DNA of 64,000 nucleotides from contig CM049314.1 in assembly GCA_026874595.1 (NCBI GenBank), positions 26,299,729 through 26,363,728 on the forward strand, in the 5' to 3' direction. Source of the stretch: Sipunculus nudus. Lineage: Eukaryota; Annelida; Sipuncula; Golfingiida; Sipunculidae. The notes beneath the pieces were generated by a model. That model saw only the letters and a program-made list of their open reading frames with translations. It was not told the DNA's origin and searched no databases. A program made the position numbers and the translations under genes. How positions within the stretch are numbered: the stretch's first letter is position 1; each line of letters starts with the position of its first letter. This document shows, piece after piece, positions 49,293-58,764 of the stretch.

Positions 49293-51590
49293 TCATGCTG
49301 TTCCGCCTGTCAGTTCGGGAAGGCCAAAAACACGCATGTATTCGTGAATGCTGTCATGCAAGTGCATCGTGCAATCACATGCATACCAACAAAGGCAACC
49401 TTGACACAGGTGTTTTTGCGGGATTTTGTTCCGGCAAAGACCCACGACATGCTTCACTCTCTTTTCATGGAGCGACAGCTCTGTTTCGTTTGTGTTCTCG
49501 TTCCAGCTCGATGAGGGTCCGTGGAAGTGTGTGTCTTCGAAATGACGCACGCACGTCGCTCTCTGAAGCGCTTGTGCGTTTTTTGCGTCGCAGGAACAGC
49601 AAACTGCGTTCTCGAAGCCTTCCCCGATGGTGTGGACCAGTTCGTAGCACGTTCTCTCACCATTGCATACCTGCACGACGCACAGCGATGCTTTCGATAC
49701 GCAACCTTTTTTCTTCCCGGTGCATCTCGGCGTCCCTACCACGGCGGGAGGGTCCTTCGTAGATCCTGTGACTGTCACTGGACCGAACCGCCCGGATGTG
49801 ACGTATGCCATCGGCACCCCGTGCCTGTCACCGGAACAGAGCATCATGTGGCGTTCGGCGTGCACGTACAGTTCACGCGAAACCCGTTTTGCCATCGCAG
49901 GCGGAGCAGGGGCTTCGTAAACCCTGTGCGATGACAAGGGCAGGGCTGTGACTGAGAACCCTCCGTAAGGAGTTCCCACCCGCAGGCTCGGTGTGTGCAC
50001 GAAGCGGGGTTGACATTTCCCGCCCTTGTTCAGACGATCTACGTCAACGCAAACGCTGCGGGTGAACTCTGTTATGAATGGCTTCCGGACGCACTTGGCC
50101 TGGCACAGCGAGCACGCAACCTTCAAGAATGTTATGTATTCTAGACCACCAGCCAACGTATCTGATATCGTGCTGTACATCTGCCAACGGTACCTTTCCT
50201 GTATAAAGGAACGTAACACGAAACCTACAAGGTCTGCTTCTTGTGATTTGTTTTCTACATTGTTTGTTCCGACACTCATGACAGCCGGTCCCCTTCCGAG
50301 TGGTACAAACACGGTGCGTCGCAGCATTTTACTCATGTTCTTAATTTTATGGAGGATAACTGCATCCATGTGACCCGTTCGCTGCTGGGACAGCGCATGC
50401 GGTCGCTTTTCGCTACACGCCGTCTTGCAACGGTTTAGCCAATGTTTCATGATAGGCCCCATACCTGAGAACAGATCAGTCCTGGGGTCTGGACCCGCGT
50501 TCACAATACAGCCATTTGGTAATGATACGGCTACCGCCCTGGCGGAAGTGGAGCGGCAAAGGTTTACACGGCTGAGGTGTTCAACTGCGTTCAACGAGGA
50601 TACGTGTACCAAACTCGGAGCAACAGGTTCAGAACACGCCCGCTGCCACGTTTCCGAATTGCCCTGGTCGCCGTTGCTTTCATCCGCTGGGGCAAACGTG
50701 GGCTGGGCAGAAGAACAAACCTCACGGAAAAATGAAATCCTGTTGCGTATGACTTCACCCAGGCAAGACGGTGTGGGCATCTCTGCGTGCTCCATCACGC
50801 CCTGCTCGTCTGCTGCGTCTCCTGAGCCTTCCCCTTTTGTGGTTTGTATCAGGTTTTCGGACAGCGACAGGTACCATTGGCGTGCTGGGGCGGATGCGCC
50901 GCTTCCGAATTCGTATATACAGTTGATTATGGCCTCCTGTAGCTCTACATCTATTGACAGGCAATCGCTTAAACTTTCATGTAGGAAGACGCGTCTCAGA
51001 CGACGCCTGTATTCTCTGGCCCGCGACAGGCAAGCGGCATGTGCGTCATCGTCCACGTCCGTGTCAAAGGGTATAACACGCAGACTGCACGCGCAGCACA
51101 GGTCATAAAACAAAGAAACGTCTTGCGCAAAACCCGATTCTCTCTGTCGATCAGTATCATTGGACCAGTTGTGACAGAACCACTTGTAAAACCGCAGTCC
51201 CAGATTGTAAGTATACAACCATGCAGTTGCATTAGGGCCTCCCGTCTCAAAGAAAGAACACAAGTCCGATAACCGGTCAACACCTTCGGGGTCAAACAGC
51301 AGTGGTTGTGCTACGCATCTTAACAGAAAAACCTCTTCTGTTGACAGATCACACTGCGTAATTTTGAAGGCAGCGAGACCTGAATCTCGGATCGCATGTT
51401 TTACGCTTTGTGTGAGAAATCCGTCCAGACCGGCCTTGTCCGCTGTTTGGTCGTGCGTGAGGAACATCGCCCGGCATAACCCCCGTAGAAATTGGGTGTG
51501 AGCGTGAATGACGGATTCGGTGGTGGTGGTCGAATCGCCTCCATCTCGAGAGCGCGTCGCTGATGGCGCGTGATACGATACAGACGACAT
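49293..51590 (-). CDS. 765-aa Cys-rich protein; UL28 (terminase subunit) candidate by position
   Basis: ATG at 51590. The N-terminal two-thirds is helical. Around residue 490 is a CSLCQAKC cluster, and the last 150 residues have many Cys/His (CCSCDAK, CQGCLCWYACDC). Herpesvirus UL28 proteins are about 700-800 aa, contain a zinc-binding region and form the terminase with UL15 and UL33. In mammalian herpesviruses UL28 sits next to gB, and the next gene is UL29. Here gB, this ORF and a 1,082-aa ORF follow in that order, though gB is on the other strand and two small genes intervene. The assignment is an inference from size, cysteines and order. Confidence 0.35.
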   Translation of the reverse strand: MSSVSYHAPSATRSRDGGDSTTTTESVIHAHTQFLRGLCRAMFLTHDQTADKAGLDGFLTQSVKHAIRDSGLAAFKITQCDLSTEEVFLLRCVAQPLLFDPEGVDRLSDLCSFFETGGPNATAWLYTYNLGLRFYKWFCHNWSNDTDRQRESGFAQDVSLFYDLCCACSLRVIPFDTDVDDDAHAACLSRAREYRRRLRRVFLHESLSDCLSIDVELQEAIINCIYEFGSGASAPARQWYLSLSENLIQTTKGEGSGDAADEQGVMEHAEMPTPSCLGEVIRNRISFFREVCSSAQPTFAPADESNGDQGNSETWQRACSEPVAPSLVHVSSLNAVEHLSRVNLCRSTSARAVAVSLPNGCIVNAGPDPRTDLFSGMGPIMKHWLNRCKTACSEKRPHALSQQRTGHMDAVILHKIKNMSKMLRRTVFVPLGRGPAVMSVGTNNVENKSQEADLVGFVLRSFIQERYRWQMYSTISDTLAGGLEYITFLKVACSLCQAKCVRKPFITEFTRSVCVDVDRLNKGGKCQPRFVHTPSLRVGTPYGGFSVTALPLSSHRVYEAPAPPAMAKRVSRELYVHAERHMMLCSGDRHGVPMAYVTSGRFGPVTVTGSTKDPPAVVGTPRCTGKKKGCVSKASLCVVQVCNGERTCYELVHTIGEGFENAVCCSCDAKNAQALQRATCVRHFEDTHFHGPSSSWNENTNETELSLHEKRVKHVVGLCRNKIPQKHLCQGCLCWYACDCTMHLHDSIHEYMRVFGLPELTGGTA

Positions 51591-51599
51591 TCGCGATTT

Positions 51600-54500
51600 T
51601 TAAAACACGTGCGTTTTCATCCAAACGCAAAAGTCATTCCAAACAGGAGAGCTGTGAACATCTGTCACGCTGTCTTGTGCAGTAAACGGCGTGCCGTGGA
51701 TGCACGTGTGTATATCCCACAAGGCGGACTGGCTGTTACCACTGGCCACCGCCTTATATTGGGTGATGCTCCTCAGCCATCTTTCGGTCTGTCCAGTCGA
51801 TACTGCAGGGCAGGAATCCTTTATGCAACGCTTCAGGTATCCAGATAGGTTTGGACGGGAGGGATCCCACAGGAATAATGGTGCTTTTCTTGTGATCATG
51901 CAGCGCATGTGTGCCCGCAGCTCATCTGATTCGGATCCTGTGTCAAGCAACCTTTCTGCGATGTGCACGCAGATGTTGTTTATGTTTTGTGCCCTTCGGC
52001 GCAAAAAGTTGACCCGTTTTTGTCTAAGCGTTGGCGCCTCCTTAGCGTCCGTCGGAGGGACAGGTAGCCGACGCAAAAATAAGAGGCACATTCCGCACAG
52101 CCGCCCGATGGCTTTCAACAACAGGGTAGTGGCCAAGTAGCTGCCCGCCCGGAAACGGGCGTGCACCACGTTATTTGAACTTGACCCACTCGTAACGTGG
52201 GCGTGCATGAACCTTTCCACAAAATGCAGCACCCATATTCCCAACGGTTTCAAATGCCGTGCGATCTTTGCTTTCCATTTATCCTCTATGTTCAAAAGCG
52301 ACAGCCGTTGTGTCCAGAGGTCTGTTTTCCCACAGTCCCACCAGTCGCCCGACACCAAGAGGTCCTGTTCCTTTGCCGTCTTTGGTTTCATCGCCTGGCT
52401 CAGGACGATGTCCTCCATTATCATGTTGACCAACGGGGAAGCCCGACCTGCTTTTGTTCGATCACATGCATTACCCATACAGTCGGGTATGCATGTCGCT
52501 AATAGGTAGATCGCCGTCTTTCCTGAAAGGTGCAGACCCAGCCACCCGGCCATGCGTCGCACTTGTGCCGATGTCTGGATCCGGGCGTGCTCGCATCCTT
52601 TATCCCACAGCATGTTATCCGTTGTCGGCATATATGACCACAGGGAATCCCGTCGGGACACTGAATCGTCCCACTTCTCCCTGCATTTTTCCAGCAACAA
52701 ACGGAACGCTTGTTCTGGTTCTTCTCTGACGCAGGTTCGTTCAGACAGTGGCCATACCGCGCCTACGTAAACTTCGCCCTCCTGGATCCTCTGTCTGCTG
52801 TATGGGGTATCATCGGTGGACAGCGACCCATTCTCGAAACAGTCTGCAGCGCTGAACCCCACCACGTCAGCAGCAGCCGTCAACAACACCTTCAGGGCAA
52901 TCTTGTCCTCCTTGCACATGTCGCCCATAAGCCGTATGTATACGTGGTGTTGTGGCAGCTCGGGGGACAGCAGGTTAAACAGGACAACGTCTGCATCAGG
53001 CGGTTCATCCTTTCTCCGCTCCCGCAAACGCATCGATTGCCTCACGTGAGACTTCAAACGTGCGACACCCGTCCCTCTGCATCTCGACACATAGTTCACA
53101 CACATGTACACGTACGCTGCCATGACCTTCCCCATTATATCGCACAACCACACAGGGGTCACACTGGTAGCCTCTTTTGGCCTCTCTACAGGCAAAGCTG
53201 TGTCGTCACTTGCAGACGTACTTGTCGACGTTGCCTCACCGGAAAAAGTCTCCTTTGCTGTGGCAGCATGTTGTGATGTGTCTTCGTCCACGTCGCTGTC
53301 GTATTCCTCGAACGTAACGCCGGGTTTACTCTGAACGAATGACGGATGGTCCACCCCATATGCTTTCGTTGTAGATTGGCTTTTGCTGTCTGCTGTAAGT
53401 TTCGGGAGCTGTGCCCGAGGGACTGCAACCGACCTGGCGACCCGCTCACAGTTGTACGCAGCAAGCTCCGAGGTGGTCAAACTTAGTTTTTCGGCTTTGT
53501 CAGCCCAGGCTGTGTCCAACCATGAAAGGTGTGGTAACTCTGTTTGTTTCTTCTGTCTACAGGTCGACGCGACCCATTTCTCTGTGCCGTGTAGGCTCGG
53601 TTGTGAACAAATACTTAAATTTCGTTTCTGTCTTTTTTCTAAATGCCGTAGTTGCGTGTCCTCGGATGGTACGCCTGTTTTGGCGGCGTCAGCGATCAAG
53701 CACAGAAGTTTGTTCATCCACTGGTGGCATTTAGCCCGCACGGTCGCAAATCGCTCCCGTCCTAAGAGGTTGTCCAAGTTGCGTGATGTGTCAACGGCGC
53801 TTTTGTCCTCCCGATGTTTGTCTGCTGTCCAGACGCATACCCAGGCCGGAGCCAGTTCGAAATTATCCAGTTCGCAGAGGGCGTAAGACGTGGGTGTTAA
53901 GGCCTTCCACAGAACTGGGTGATCCTTCAGACGGTAGCTGTAACAGTCACACGTGTGTAGACTTTCGTCCGACGGGTCGGCAGTATTTTGCCAGCGTTTG
54001 TCAGACGCGTTGCACGATTTATGGTTTTTCCCGTTTTGTGGCAGTAGGTCAGCTAGTAGCAGCCTGTAACGTTTGCCTGAAAGATGAACCGTCTCGTACG
54101 TCAGGACAGCTGCCCCCGCATCCCGCACTAAGTGTTCTTCATTTTCCCGCCATTGGTCACCTGCTTTGTGAAGATCGAGGGCTGTTGAGATATCCCCATC
54201 ACCCTGGAATTCAACCGGTAGGGACTCTATGAAAGATGAACGGCAGTTCCCCCATGCACTGTCTGCGTCGCACGGGGCCAGCCCTGACTCTATGGCATTC
54301 GCGTCTTGGTTGAATCGGCGAACTCCCATATCCATGAAACCCGGTTGCATATGTCTTCCTTGAAATGCCCCTGTCAGGCCCTTCCAGTCGGCATGCACAG
54401 TGTGAAACAAGTAAGGGTCTGGTAACTTGATCAGTTGGCTCAAGTGCGCACCTAGTGACACCGACCCGTTCACCTTTGTGTCATTGGAAATGTAGCCCCT

Positions 54501-54848
54501 CCAAAACAAACTTTGGGTATCTGCCCGATACATCAAGAAACCCGTGTACAGGTGTATGATCGCCACTGGAGTCCATGTCGTAGGATCAAACCCGAGGATG
54601 AACCCATTTTCACAAGGGCTAGTGTCAACAGACGTCCTTTCAACCCAAAGATCCCAAGGTTTACGGCCGCGTTTTTTAAAATTCGTGCCACGCACTTGGA
54701 GCTTACGCTTCAATGATTCGGAAGGTGCATAGGGCACCAGACCTTCGTTCTTGCATGACACCCTACGGCAAAAGACAAAATGCTGACAATCCATCGTTAC
54801 ATTTACTGCGTTCAAATATCCAGGAGCATTTGGACAAGATACACTCAT
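51600..54848 (-). CDS. 1,082-aa protein; UL29 (ssDNA-binding protein) candidate by position
   Basis: ATG at 54848, ending 9 nt before the next ORF's start on the same strand. Large, soluble, with dispersed cysteines and aromatic residues, an acidic/Ser-rich linker near residues 510-570 and a basic C-terminal third. Size is near the 1,100-1,200 aa of the herpesvirus major single-stranded DNA-binding protein, and its place two genes from gB mirrors UL27-UL28-UL29. I see no unambiguous zinc-finger or binding motif, so this is a weak call; it could be another large structural or replication protein. Confidence 0.3.
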   Translation of the reverse strand: MSVSCPNAPGYLNAVNVTMDCQHFVFCRRVSCKNEGLVPYAPSESLKRKLQVRGTNFKKRGRKPWDLWVERTSVDTSPCENGFILGFDPTTWTPVAIIHLYTGFLMYRADTQSLFWRGYISNDTKVNGSVSLGAHLSQLIKLPDPYLFHTVHADWKGLTGAFQGRHMQPGFMDMGVRRFNQDANAIESGLAPCDADSAWGNCRSSFIESLPVEFQGDGDISTALDLHKAGDQWRENEEHLVRDAGAAVLTYETVHLSGKRYRLLLADLLPQNGKNHKSCNASDKRWQNTADPSDESLHTCDCYSYRLKDHPVLWKALTPTSYALCELDNFELAPAWVCVWTADKHREDKSAVDTSRNLDNLLGRERFATVRAKCHQWMNKLLCLIADAAKTGVPSEDTQLRHLEKRQKRNLSICSQPSLHGTEKWVASTCRQKKQTELPHLSWLDTAWADKAEKLSLTTSELAAYNCERVARSVAVPRAQLPKLTADSKSQSTTKAYGVDHPSFVQSKPGVTFEEYDSDVDEDTSQHAATAKETFSGEATSTSTSASDDTALPVERPKEATSVTPVWLCDIMGKVMAAYVYMCVNYVSRCRGTGVARLKSHVRQSMRLRERRKDEPPDADVVLFNLLSPELPQHHVYIRLMGDMCKEDKIALKVLLTAAADVVGFSAADCFENGSLSTDDTPYSRQRIQEGEVYVGAVWPLSERTCVREEPEQAFRLLLEKCREKWDDSVSRRDSLWSYMPTTDNMLWDKGCEHARIQTSAQVRRMAGWLGLHLSGKTAIYLLATCIPDCMGNACDRTKAGRASPLVNMIMEDIVLSQAMKPKTAKEQDLLVSGDWWDCGKTDLWTQRLSLLNIEDKWKAKIARHLKPLGIWVLHFVERFMHAHVTSGSSSNNVVHARFRAGSYLATTLLLKAIGRLCGMCLLFLRRLPVPPTDAKEAPTLRQKRVNFLRRRAQNINNICVHIAERLLDTGSESDELRAHMRCMITRKAPLFLWDPSRPNLSGYLKRCIKDSCPAVSTGQTERWLRSITQYKAVASGNSQSALWDIHTCIHGTPFTAQDSVTDVHSSPVWNDFCVWMKTHVF

Positions 54849-54970
54849 ACGAACACTTCACGTACATCACAAATATCAACAAAAACACAATAAAGACGGT
54901 TATGGATACGACGGTTTATACGATATGTAACAAACATGCAGTAAATACGCGCCCGGACTAACCGGAGCTG

Positions 54971-55022
54971 TACATAAACCTGTTTTATTTCATATCTACA
55001 TAAACCTGTTTTATTTCATATA
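54971..55022. repeat. 26-bp direct repeat carrying minus-strand polyadenylation signals
   Basis: TACATAAACCTGTTTTATTT occurs at 54971 and again at 54997. Each copy contains a minus-strand AATAAA, so the first IAP gene has a duplicated 3' end signal. Confidence 0.7.
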
Positions 55023-55144
55023 CAGTAATACACAATATCCACAGGGGCCGTTATACGAACTGTTCTAGAATATACGACTGATAATACACATGGTCCGTGG
55101 GTAATAAAGTCCGCGCGCCAGTACAACAATGTTTTAGTCGATAC

Positions 55145-55732
55145 TCAACATAAATATATACGTATCTTGTTTGATGCGCGCACATTGCATTGGGGGCAAA
55201 CCTGAAGCTGAGCAGAGCATGTGTTGCACACCAGCAGGTGATTACAAGGCAAGAAGACGACACTCACTTCCTCTGCAAAACACACCTTGCACAAACACCT
55301 GTCCTCGTTTTGCCCTTCGTCTTGTATTGGGGTTTGACGTGTTGTTTGTTGATCGGTAGCTTTGGGTGACGCCAAGACGGTTTCATGCGAGGTTACGCTT
55401 AGGCGTGCATCCAGGAAAGAGCATCCATGTGTCCGTTTGGCATGCTCTACCCACGGGTCGTGTTCTGGCAACCACTGGTCAAGAAGGACACCGCATTGGA
55501 AACACTTAACCTTGTCTGCGCTGCCCGTGTAATACAAGCCAGCTTCTGCCAGCCTGGCAGGCTTTTGTATGTCGCGTACAGGCCAGTTCGGTAAAAACGA
55601 CGCCAGGCGATCTGTGTACTGTTGCATAGAAGGCTGAGTTAAATAGACGGTGGGTAATACTTCCTGTCCTACAACCTCAGTTAACGTTGTTACCTTTCTC
55701 TTGGCGGGCACGGAGAGAGATATGTCAGACAT
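55145..55732 (-). CDS. Inhibitor-of-apoptosis protein, one BIR plus RING
   Basis: 195 aa from the ATG at 55732. Residues about 40-107 form a BIR zinc domain (CFQC...H...C with the GLYYTG and DPWVEH landmarks). Residues about 146-182 form a C3HC4 RING (CKVC...CNHLLVCNTC...CPQC) ending near the C-terminus, as in baculovirus and malacoherpesvirus IAPs. By family, the BIR binds caspases or their regulators and the RING is a ubiquitin ligase, together delaying cell death. A TATA box lies 50 nt upstream. Complete and apparently intact. Confidence 0.9.
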   Translation of the reverse strand: MSDISLSVPAKRKVTTLTEVVGQEVLPTVYLTQPSMQQYTDRLASFLPNWPVRDIQKPARLAEAGLYYTGSADKVKCFQCGVLLDQWLPEHDPWVEHAKRTHGCSFLDARLSVTSHETVLASPKATDQQTTRQTPIQDEGQNEDRCLCKVCFAEEVSVVFLPCNHLLVCNTCSAQLQVCPQCNVRASNKIRIYLC

Positions 55733-55781
55733 GTGAACGGATGGTCGAGTACAGACTGCAGTGCAGTCCCTGGAGCGCGGC

Positions 55782-55789
55782 TATATATG
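55782..55789 (-). promoter_or_regulatory. TATA box of the BIR-RING gene
   Basis: TATATA about 50 nt upstream of the ATG at 55732 on the minus strand. Confidence 0.45.
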
Positions 55790-56049
55790 GAAGACGTGGG
55801 GAAGATGTGTTGTGCAACACGGCAGACCACGTGCCTTTATGCTAAGCGATCGACGTGGTGTAACGGGGGCTATACATGATACATACACACCACTAACTGT
55901 ATATGGCAAATATGTATGTATCAGAAATGAAGCGGTAGCAGTAACAACACTTAGGGGGAGAGTCAAATATTGTACCTCTTTTCACACTGCGTGTCGGTGT
56001 AGTATACGCACGAATCGTTATTTACCATCATATGACCCTTGTGTGTCAT

Positions 56050-57201
56050 TCACATAAATGTTTTCACTGTGGCTTTAATGAGTTCACGACAAATGGGACA
56101 TTTTTGCAGCTGCAGGGAACAGTCAAGGCAACAGACCAAATGGCTGCATGGTAAGAAGACGATGTTAACCTCGCTCGTCAGACAGACTTTGCACTTCGTC
56201 TTGTCGCGGAGTGCCTGTATTTCTGCGGAAAGTGTATCACGGCGTTCTTTGTCATCAGCCGTTTCCCCGGCGCTACCACCTGTCGGCTGTGGGGCCTTTT
56301 CGCTTTCTTTGTCATCTGCTGTTTCCCCGGCGCTACCAGGTGTCGGCTGTGGGACCTGTTCGCTTTTCTTATTTTGCTTCTTCTTCTGTGTCTTCTTTTT
56401 CTTACGTTTCTTAGAGCTAGCAGAACATTTCTCTGTTTTCTGGGTGCTCGTTCCTGTTGCCTCCTTACCCTGGCTTGTTCCACACTCGCCGTTCTTGCAC
56501 GCTGAGGCTGCAACAGAGGTAGAAGCATTTTCCGGTTCGTTTTCATCCTCCGAATCAATCTCTGTATGTGCAATGTTTGCATATGTGACTGTTTTTTCAA
56601 AACGGCTTTGAGTCACTGCAAACTTTTCTACAGCATCCATCAGTTCATTGATGTCAACACATGCCCGTCCCTTTAGTCGCATAGCACCCTTAATGCTATC
56701 CCTTGTAAAGCCCATTTCAAGTGCCTCTTTAACCATTGGTGTAGTCATAAAAGAAGCAACAACGTCAGAAATATCAGTTCGTGAACGGTTCTCACCCGCC
56801 TGTTCAGACTCGTCTATCATACCGTTGATGGCATTCTGGACCTCCGGTATGTGTCTGCATGCATTCAGGAACTCACAGCGGGGGAACCAACGTGCGTGTT
56901 CGGTCCAAGGATTATCGTCTGCCTCCCAATTACAAAGTCCACCTCCGCACATAAAACAGCGTACACGGTCGTCCAGGCCTAAGGAAAAGAAGCCCGCTTG
57001 ACAGAGTCTGGCGACAGGTTGAATTGACGACGCCTGCCACAGTCTGAATGACCTGAACCGGATCGCTACGTCAGCGTATTGTGGATGTGCCGCGTGGTGC
57101 ATCATCGTTCTGATGCTAAACCGCGTCACACATCTCATCAGGTGCCTGAAAAACAGAACAGACTTTATTGTCGTAACGTGGAATGACGTCCACATGATCA
57201 T
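56050..57201 (-). CDS. IAP-type BIR-UBA-RING ORF, probable downstream exon
   Basis: 383 codons open from an ATG at 57201. BIR at about 45-112 (CFMC...H...C), a UBA-like three-helix segment at about 130-180 (ALEMGFTRDSIKGAM), a Lys-rich linker with a 20-residue repeat, and a C-terminal RING (CKVC...CSHLVCCLDC...CPIC). This BIR-UBA-RING order is that of cellular IAPs. A strong 3' splice site (pyrimidine-rich tract then CAG) lies at 57146-57165, inside the first codons, so the ATG at 57201 may be intronic and the BIR part may be the second exon of the gene beginning at 58108. Reading phases do not match simply (see findings). Confidence 0.85.
   Translation of the reverse strand: MIMWTSFHVTTIKSVLFFRHLMRCVTRFSIRTMMHHAAHPQYADVAIRFRSFRLWQASSIQPVARLCQAGFFSLGLDDRVRCFMCGGGLCNWEADDNPWTEHARWFPRCEFLNACRHIPEVQNAINGMIDESEQAGENRSRTDISDVVASFMTTPMVKEALEMGFTRDSIKGAMRLKGRACVDINELMDAVEKFAVTQSRFEKTVTYANIAHTEIDSEDENEPENASTSVAASACKNGECGTSQGKEATGTSTQKTEKCSASSKKRKKKKTQKKKQNKKSEQVPQPTPGSAGETADDKESEKAPQPTGGSAGETADDKERRDTLSAEIQALRDKTKCKVCLTSEVNIVFLPCSHLVCCLDCSLQLQKCPICRELIKATVKTFM
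56240..56360 (-). repeat. 60-bp (20-codon) tandem repeat in the IAP linker
   Basis: TCTTTGTCATC recurs at a 60-bp offset (about 56247 and 56307). The encoded unit contains PQPT and SAGETADDKE. It lies between the UBA-like and RING parts. Confidence 0.8.
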
Positions 57202-57367
57202 ATGTCCGTTTCAGTTAAACGCATATGTTACCCATACGTTTCTCACAACAGCAAAACACCCCGCAAACCTTTACATGCGCTGTAATCTATGATCAAATGT
57301 ATAACAATTTGACAGTTTCGCTATGTATGTATCAGCTCTATAACGTGATTGCAAACATTTAACTTAC
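57146..57367 (-). other. Candidate intron between two IAP ORFs
   Basis: On the minus strand a perfect GTAAGT donor begins at 57367 (exon ending GGG), and a TCTGTTCTGTTTTTCAG acceptor ends at 57146, giving a 222-nt intron. The upstream ORF stops two codons into it. Confidence 0.65.
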
Positions 57368-58108
57368 CCCGGGGGTCTCTGGAATATTGAACGTGCTGAC
57401 ACTGGTTCTCTGCAAAGATAGGTTCTGCATATCCTGGCTCAATGTCGACATGCCCGGTGTAGAATTTGACGGTGTTGGAGCCCGAGGTTTTTCCTGACCT
57501 GTATTGAATGCAGCGGGCATGCTGGACGGGCCAGCAGCAGCTTGAACATGGGACTGTGGAGAACGCCCTTCATTGTTGGGTTGCAATGAAGTTAAAGTTT
57601 CCTTCACAGCAATCTTCAGTTGTGGCACTTTACATTTTGCTCCAGTGTTGCCAAAGAAGGTGAATGTAAACGGTAAGGGCACATTGTTTGTGTTAGATGT
57701 AGCACTACCACTTGCTCCACCTGTTGTCTCAGAGGCAGTCTGTCTCAGTAATGTGACCTTGCGTTCTTCTTCGCGTATTCTGTCCAACGAAAACACTTCC
57801 TTTTCAGCGACCATAGGAACATTTCCAATGTCGATTCCTAAAATGAACTGGCACCTAGGAGCGTGTCTCTCGTGTTCGGACAACGGGAGGTCCGTTTCCA
57901 CCCAACGTTTCAGACGAATGTCACAAACAAAGCACTTTACCTCATCTTCACGCCCTGTATAATAGAACCCGACTTTTGCCAGAGCTGTCGGAAATGCTGG
58001 GTTTCCTTTCGGCCACGTTTTGTATGACACCAGCCGGTTGATCTCATATCTGTAATGTTCACGGTCACTGACAATCTCTCCCGTCAAGTTATTATATATA
58101 GTTACCAT
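57368..58108 (-). CDS. IAP-type BIR exon (first exon)
   Basis: ATG at 58108. Residues about 25-95 form a BIR (CFVC...H...C with GFYYTG and PLSEHERH). The rest is Ser/Thr/Pro-rich and unstructured. There is no RING before the frame ends at 57359, two codons past a textbook GTAAGT donor. It therefore probably splices to the BIR-UBA-RING ORF just downstream, giving a two-BIR IAP. If unspliced it would be a RING-less BIR protein of 249 aa. A TATATA lies about 25-30 nt upstream. Confidence 0.75.
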
Positions 58109-58764
58109 ATTGGACAGACAACCTGTGGTGTATATAAGTTCCAGACGAGCTCAGCAGCACGATAGTCATATGGAATCAATTGTAGAGCCCTGTGCCAAAT
58201 AACAGTCACTCCGTTTATTAATGACAGGATGCTGACTTATGATGCCGAAACTGAACAGTCGACGTCCGCGGCGGTTATGCTGAACATTCTGTAGTGCTGA
58301 GCTTATATAGCAAGAAAGCAGACATGACGTCAAACATAGGAAATTCCACAACACGCACAAACAACGTTTTGTAAAACATGTTTAATGGCAGGGGTAACGT
58401 GACTCACAAACACATATATCAAATAACTACGTAAACACCAAAAAAACTCCCTGCTGGTGTGCGTCATAACCGAAACATACGACCAGCGACGTTTTATACA
58501 TTGTTTCCATAAACCACGTTTAAGTAGCAGGGTATCCGGTACGTGATTAGCAGTCATATCCTCTTACAAAGACATCACGTCCTTGACACTCGTATGAGCG
58601 AGTATGGTTTGTTTTACATACAGAGGTGTACATATGATGATGACACTGATATGTTAACACTTAACACATATTAGTATATTCCTAACGTCTTATACCTGAA
58701 ACGAATCTTTGTTACTGTTCGTGAAAGTTAACGGCGAATGTACTATTCACATGGTTCGATAGGT
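58109..58764. other. Intergenic region between IAP genes
   Basis: About 655 bp, AT-rich, with TATATA at 58131. I see no credible ORF, tRNA or repeat. Confidence 0.5.

Noticed and set aside
54713..54961. 82-aa plus-strand ORF
   Set aside because: Overlaps the start of the 1,082-aa minus gene and has no coding-like features.
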